This document shows, piece after piece, positions 60,826-64,000 of a stretch of DNA of 64,000 nucleotides. The position numbers and the translations under genes were made by a program. Positions within the stretch are counted from its first letter, which is position 1, and every line of letters begins with the position of its first letter. Origin of the DNA: Frateuria_A sp049727805 (lineage in GTDB: Bacteria; Pseudomonadota; Gammaproteobacteria; Xanthomonadales; Rhodanobacteraceae); assembly GCF_049727805.1 (NCBI RefSeq), contig NZ_JBCNYA010000011.1, positions 57,529-121,528 on the forward strand, read 5' to 3'. Below the pieces are notes generated by a model. That model was given only the letters and a program-made list of their open reading frames with translations, had not been told where the DNA came from and did not search any database.

Positions 60826-61626
60826 TTATTTGAAGCCTTTTTCGGCCTTGATCCGCTCGTAGGCCGCGTTGATCTCGCTGGCGCGCGCCTCGGCGCGCTT
60901 GCGCATGTCCTCGGGCAGGTCGCCCAGGCGATCGGGGTGGTGCTCGGAAATCAGCTTGCGGTAGGCGCGCTTGATGGCACGCTCGTCGGCGCCACGCTCG
61001 ATGCCGAGCACGGTATACGGATCGGGGCCGTGCGTGGCCCGATGCGGCGGCACGTAACCGCCACCGGTGCCGCGCCGGCGGTCGCCGGCGGCGGCGTTCC
61101 AGGCGTAGCCCTTCATCGCCATCAATGCCATCAGCTCCATGTCGCTGATGCGCAGGGCGAAGGCGAGCTGGCGCAGGATGCCCATCTTCTCCGGCGGCGG
61201 ATTGCCCTCGGCCAGCACGGTCTCGATCACCACGTCCAATACCGGGAAGGCGTGATCGCGGCGCATGCCGACCCAGCGGCGCAGGCCGTCGATCGCCGGC
61301 GTGACGTCGAACTCCGGCTGCTTGCCCTGGTTGAAGCTGGCGATCGCCTGTTTGCGCTGCTCGCCGGTCAGGCCCATGCGGGTCATCATCCGCTCGGCCA
61401 CCGCGATCTCGGCTTCCGACACGCGCCCGTCCGACTTGGCCACCGCGCCGAGCAGGGCGAACAGCGGGCCGTACAGCCCGTCCATCTGCGGCGCGGCGCG
61501 CCAGCGCTGGCTCTGGCGCAGGCTGTCGATGACGAAGCCGATCACCGCGCCGACGATCGCGCCGGGCAGGCCGTGGCCCAGGATCAGGCCGACGAACGCC
61601 AGGATCAGCGTGGAGGAAAAGTTCAT
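60826..61626 (-). CDS. djlA: DjlA-like co-chaperone (TerB-like plus J domain)
   Basis: 266 residues. N-terminal membrane segment (LILAFVGLILGHGLPGAIVG, residues 6-30). A TerB-like helical domain follows (45-165; FALLGAVAKSDGRVSEAEIAVAERMM). A C-terminal J domain has the HPD motif (LISEHHPDRLG) that stimulates DnaK. Length and order match E. coli DjlA (271). The ATG overlaps the stop of the cytochrome gene (ATGA). Confidence 0.92.
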   Translation of the reverse strand: MNFSSTLILAFVGLILGHGLPGAIVGAVIGFVIDSLRQSQRWRAAPQMDGLYGPLFALLGAVAKSDGRVSEAEIAVAERMMTRMGLTGEQRKQAIASFNQGKQPEFDVTPAIDGLRRWVGMRRDHAFPVLDVVIETVLAEGNPPPEKMGILRQLAFALRISDMELMALMAMKGYAWNAAAGDRRRGTGGGYVPPHRATHGPDPYTVLGIERGADERAIKRAYRKLISEHHPDRLGDLPEDMRKRAEARASEINAAYERIKAEKGFK

Positions 61627-61934
61627 GGCTGCGCCCGTGGGGCCGGCGACTGCGCGCTGTACCAGCGTGCCAGCGCGTCCAGTTCGGCGTCGCTGACCGG
61701 ACCGATCGCCGCGCGCATCACCGCCACGTCGCGACGGCCGTCGCGGTACTGCGCGAGCGCGTTGCGCAGGTAGTCCAGCCGCTGCCCGGCGAGGTTGGGC
61801 GCACCGGGCATCTGCGCGATGCCGGTTTCGCCATGGCAGGCGGCACACAGCCCCAGCCGGGCCGGACGGGCGGGGCCTGCGGCAAAGGCAGGCGAAGCGG
61901 CGGCCAGGAGCGCCGCGAACAGGACGAGTCGCAT
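61623..61934 (-). CDS. Small periplasmic cytochrome c
   Basis: 103 residues. Signal peptide 1-18 (ASPAFAA). One heme-binding motif CAACH, followed by GETGIAQMPGAPNLAGQ and VMRAAIGPVSDAELDALARWYSAQ, typical of cytochrome c553/c4-like single domains. A Met for the sixth iron ligand is available. The frame is open far upstream, but homology and the signal peptide set the start at 61934. Confidence 0.85.
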   Translation of the reverse strand: MRLVLFAALLAAASPAFAAGPARPARLGLCAACHGETGIAQMPGAPNLAGQRLDYLRNALAQYRDGRRDVAVMRAAIGPVSDAELDALARWYSAQSPAPRAQP

Positions 61935-62010
61935 CGGCAGGGCGTACAGCGAGATGGATTCCCGGGAAGGCGCGATTCTAGCAGCGCCGCGCCGCCTAGC
62001 CTCGGACTGC

Positions 62011-62063
62011 GGGGTGGGCTTCAGCCCATCGATGCACGACGGCAGGCTGAAGCCCACCCTACG
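62011..62063. repeat. REP inverted pair, copy D (degenerate)
   Basis: GGGGTGGGCTTCAGCCC faces GGCAGGCTGAAGCCCACC plus CTACGG across a short spacer. It lies upstream of purC and may overlap its promoter region. Confidence 0.8.
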
Positions 62064-62111
62064 GCGACTCGCTAGAATAGGCCACTCCCACCCATCGACA
62101 GCGGAACGCCC

Positions 62112-63008
62112 GTGCCCACCACCCTGCTGCATTCGAACCTGCCCGGCCTGGACCTGATCCATCGCGGCAAGGTGCGCGACGTCTACGCGCTTCCTGGCGA
62201 CCGTCTGCTGATCGTCGCCACCGACCGCCTGTCCGCTTTCGACGTGGTGCTGCCCGACCCGATCCCCGGCAAGGGCGAGATGCTCACGCAGATCTCCAAC
62301 TTCTGGTTCGACAAGACCGCGCACATCATCCCCAACCACCTGCTCGAGGTGCCGCTGGGCGAGGTGCTGCCCAAGGGCACCGACCTGTCGCTCTACGCCG
62401 GCCGCGCGGTGGTGACGCGGCGGCTCAAGCCGGTGCCGGTCGAAGCGATCGCGCGCGGCTACCTGATCGGCTCGGGCTGGAAGGATTACCAGGCCAGCGG
62501 CAAGCTCTGCGGCATCGCGTTGCCGCCGGGGTTGAAGCAGGCGCAGCAGCTGCCCGAACCGATCTTCACGCCCTCGACCAAGGCCGCAGTGGGCGACCAC
62601 GACGAGAACGTGAGCTTCGACGCGGTGGTCGATGCCGTCGGCCGCGAACTGGCCGAGCAGGTGCGTGATGCCACGCTGGCGATCTATCGCTGGGCGGCCG
62701 CCTACGCGGCCGAGCGCGGCATCATCATCGCCGACACCAAGTTCGAGTTCGGTACCGATGCGGACGGCAAGCTGTACGTGATGGACGAGATGCTCACGCC
62801 GGACTCCTCGCGCTTCTGGCCGGCCGACGAATACCGCACCGGCATCAGCCCGCCCAGCTACGACAAGCAGTTCGTGCGCGACTACCTGGAAACGCTGGAC
62901 TGGAACAAGAAGGCGCCCGGTCCACGCGTGCCGGGCGAGGTCATCGAACGCACCCGTGCCAAGTACGCCGAGGCGCTGGAGCGGCTGGCCGGCATCCGGC
63001 TCGACTGA
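62112..63008 (+). CDS. purC: Phosphoribosylaminoimidazole-succinocarboxamide synthase
   Basis: 298 residues, the longer eukaryote-like form. It ligates aspartate to CAIR in purine synthesis. Signatures: GKVRDVYALPGDRLLIVATDRLSAFDVVL, PVEAIARGYLIGSGWKDYQ, IIIADTKFEFGTDADGKLYVMDEMLTPDSSRFW. The start is GTG at 62112 (VPTTLLHSNLPGLDL). Confidence 0.97.
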   Translation: MPTTLLHSNLPGLDLIHRGKVRDVYALPGDRLLIVATDRLSAFDVVLPDPIPGKGEMLTQISNFWFDKTAHIIPNHLLEVPLGEVLPKGTDLSLYAGRAVVTRRLKPVPVEAIARGYLIGSGWKDYQASGKLCGIALPPGLKQAQQLPEPIFTPSTKAAVGDHDENVSFDAVVDAVGRELAEQVRDATLAIYRWAAAYAAERGIIIADTKFEFGTDADGKLYVMDEMLTPDSSRFWPADEYRTGISPPSYDKQFVRDYLETLDWNKKAPGPRVPGEVIERTRAKYAEALERLAGIRLD

Positions 63009-63030
63009 GCCACTGACGAAGGGGGCAACC

Positions 63031-63501
63031 ATGCGCAGCATGCAGAGCTGGCTCGACGGCTACAGCGCCGACCACCGCAATCCGATCAACCAGATCCTGC
63101 ACTGGATCTGCGTGCCGCCGATCGTGTGGACCGTGGTCGCCCTGCTGTGGACCGTGCCGGTGCCCGCCGCCTGGCTCAAGCCCGGCGCCTGGGCGGTGTT
63201 CGCGATGGTGCTGGCGTTCGGCTGGTACTGGAAGCACTCGCACCGGCTCGGCGGCGCGCTGCTGGTGTTCTTCGCGGCGCTGGCGCTGTTTACGGCGTGG
63301 CTGTTCGAAGTGCTGGGACCGGTGCGGCTGCGCTGGACCGCCGTGGTGGTGTTCGTCGTGGCGTGGGTCGGGCAGTTCATCGGCCACCATTACGAAGGCC
63401 ATCGCCCGAGCTTCCTGACCGACCTCTCCTACCTGCTGGTCGGGCCCGCCTGGCTGATGGAAAAGCTGCTGCGCAAGCTCGGCTTCAAGGCACAAAGTTG
63501 A
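63031..63501 (+). CDS. Mpo1-like (DUF962) membrane protein
   Basis: 156 residues, four hydrophobic helices. Conserved histidines of the family are in place: DHRNPINQILH near the N-terminus, WKHSH, and FIGHHYEGHRPSF. The yeast relative Mpo1 is an Fe(II)-dependent dioxygenase acting on 2-hydroxy fatty acids; bacterial function is not established. The ATG follows GAAGGGGGCAACC. TGATG overlap with the next gene. Confidence 0.88.
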   Translation: MRSMQSWLDGYSADHRNPINQILHWICVPPIVWTVVALLWTVPVPAAWLKPGAWAVFAMVLAFGWYWKHSHRLGGALLVFFAALALFTAWLFEVLGPVRLRWTAVVVFVVAWVGQFIGHHYEGHRPSFLTDLSYLLVGPAWLMEKLLRKLGFKAQS

Positions 63502-63908
63502 TGCAGATCCTGCTTACCCTGCTCAGCACCCTGCTCTGGTGGGTGCTGTACGGCTCGATTCTCGCCCTGTTCGCCAGCCTGGTCGCCTGGCCGGTGCTGC
63601 GCTGGAGCGAACGCGGCAACGTGGTGTTCAACCGCGTGTATTTCGCCTGCCTGCTGTGGAGCCTGCTCGGGCTGCTGCTGGTGGGACTGGCCGCGGCGCA
63701 CGAGGGGAACGTGAGGCCGCCCTACGGCCCGCTGCTCGCCTCGCTGCCGCTGCGGCTGGCGCTGGTGGTCGACATGGTGGTCGGCGCGCTGCTGCTGTGG
63801 CGGCTCACCCCACGCGTGGATGCGCGACGCATCCGTCCCACCAGCGCCTGCATGGCGATGGCGGCGGTGACCGCAGTGGCGTTCGGCGTCGCCACCAGCC
63901 TGGCGTAG
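63501..63908 (+). CDS. Hypothetical four-helix membrane protein
   Basis: 135 residues with about four hydrophobic segments (residues 5-30, 47-65, 78-100, 117-133). No family recognised. Its ATG shares a base with the stop of the Mpo1-like gene (TGATG), so the two are translationally coupled. Confidence 0.75.
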   Translation: MQILLTLLSTLLWWVLYGSILALFASLVAWPVLRWSERGNVVFNRVYFACLLWSLLGLLLVGLAAAHEGNVRPPYGPLLASLPLRLALVVDMVVGALLLWRLTPRVDARRIRPTSACMAMAAVTAVAFGVATSLA

Positions 63909-63914
63909 GTCCTC

Positions 63915-63976
63915 GTAGGGTGGGCTTCAGCCCACCGCTTTGAATGCCGCGACGAGCGGTGGGCTGAAGCCCACCC
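63915..63976. repeat. REP inverted pair, copy E
   Basis: GTAGGGTGGGCTTCAGCCC (plus ACC) and GGTGGGCTGAAGCCCACC around a 21-base spacer, seven bases past the last gene of the window. Confidence 0.9.
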
Positions 63977-64000
63977 CGATGTTCTTTGTGGGGAGTGCCA

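Overview
The window looks like a chromosomal segment of a GC-rich gammaproteobacterium of the Xanthomonadales/Lysobacterales, most likely Rhodanobacteraceae (Rhodanobacter, Dyella or Frateuria-like). This is an inference from gene content: a Clp-type CRP regulator divergent from speD, the trpG-trpD-trpC block, purC, rpe and trpE in the same neighbourhood, a long Oar-like TonB-dependent receptor, and GTAG-headed palindromic REP repeats. No rRNA, CRISPR, prophage or insertion sequence was seen; one tRNA (Gln, CTG) is present.

Layout. 1-15.1 kb is mostly housekeeping: the end of rpiA, a ClC channel with CBS domains, a MASE1 membrane protein with a decayed kinase module, tRNA-Gln, rpsI-rplM, a GlcF-like Fe-S protein coupled to coq7, speD divergent from clp, a MarR-GNAT fusion with a clear operator, and trpG-trpD-trpC followed by a HAD phosphatase. 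15.4-34.4 kb is the most interesting region. It holds two divergent gene sets that together encode nearly every activity needed to take up and catabolise murein peptides. The minus set is a DUF819 permease, an NlpC/P60 endopeptidase, an L-Ala-D/L-Glu epimerase, a MurR/RpiR regulator, an L,D-transpeptidase-like protein, a dicarboxylate/amino-acid symporter and a DauA-like D-amino-acid dehydrogenase. The plus set is a transglutaminase-fold protein, a 1000-residue TonB-dependent receptor, a diaminopimelate decarboxylase, an M19 dipeptidase, two penicillin-binding-type serine hydrolases and a VanX-like D-Ala-D-Ala dipeptidase.

34.5-43.4 kb is recC-recB-recD, with every junction an ATGA overlap. 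43.5-50.9 kb holds a beta-propeller gene broken by a 17-bp tandem duplication and an RND efflux trio (pump, adaptor, outer-membrane factor). 51-52.6 kb is trpE. 53-58 kb has a GYF-pilin-like fusion, a two-component system interleaved with a small exported protein, and a perfect 20-bp palindrome ahead of two microprotein genes. 58-60 kb has two Sel1-like paralogues. 60-64 kb is rpe, a DjlA-like co-chaperone, a small cytochrome c, purC, an Mpo1-like protein and a membrane protein.

How the parts work together. In the proposed murein-peptide locus the receptor and permeases would import peptides. The VanX-like enzyme and serine hydrolases would trim D-Ala, NlpC/P60 would cut D-Glu-mDAP, the epimerase would convert L-Ala-D-Glu to L-Ala-L-Glu, and the M19 enzyme would split dipeptides. 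LysA would turn meso-DAP into lysine, and the flavin dehydrogenase would oxidise free D-amino acids. Each enzyme assignment rests on visible motifs; the joint pathway is an inference. Five copies of a GTAGGG-type inverted REP pair sit between genes, three of them within or at the edges of this region.
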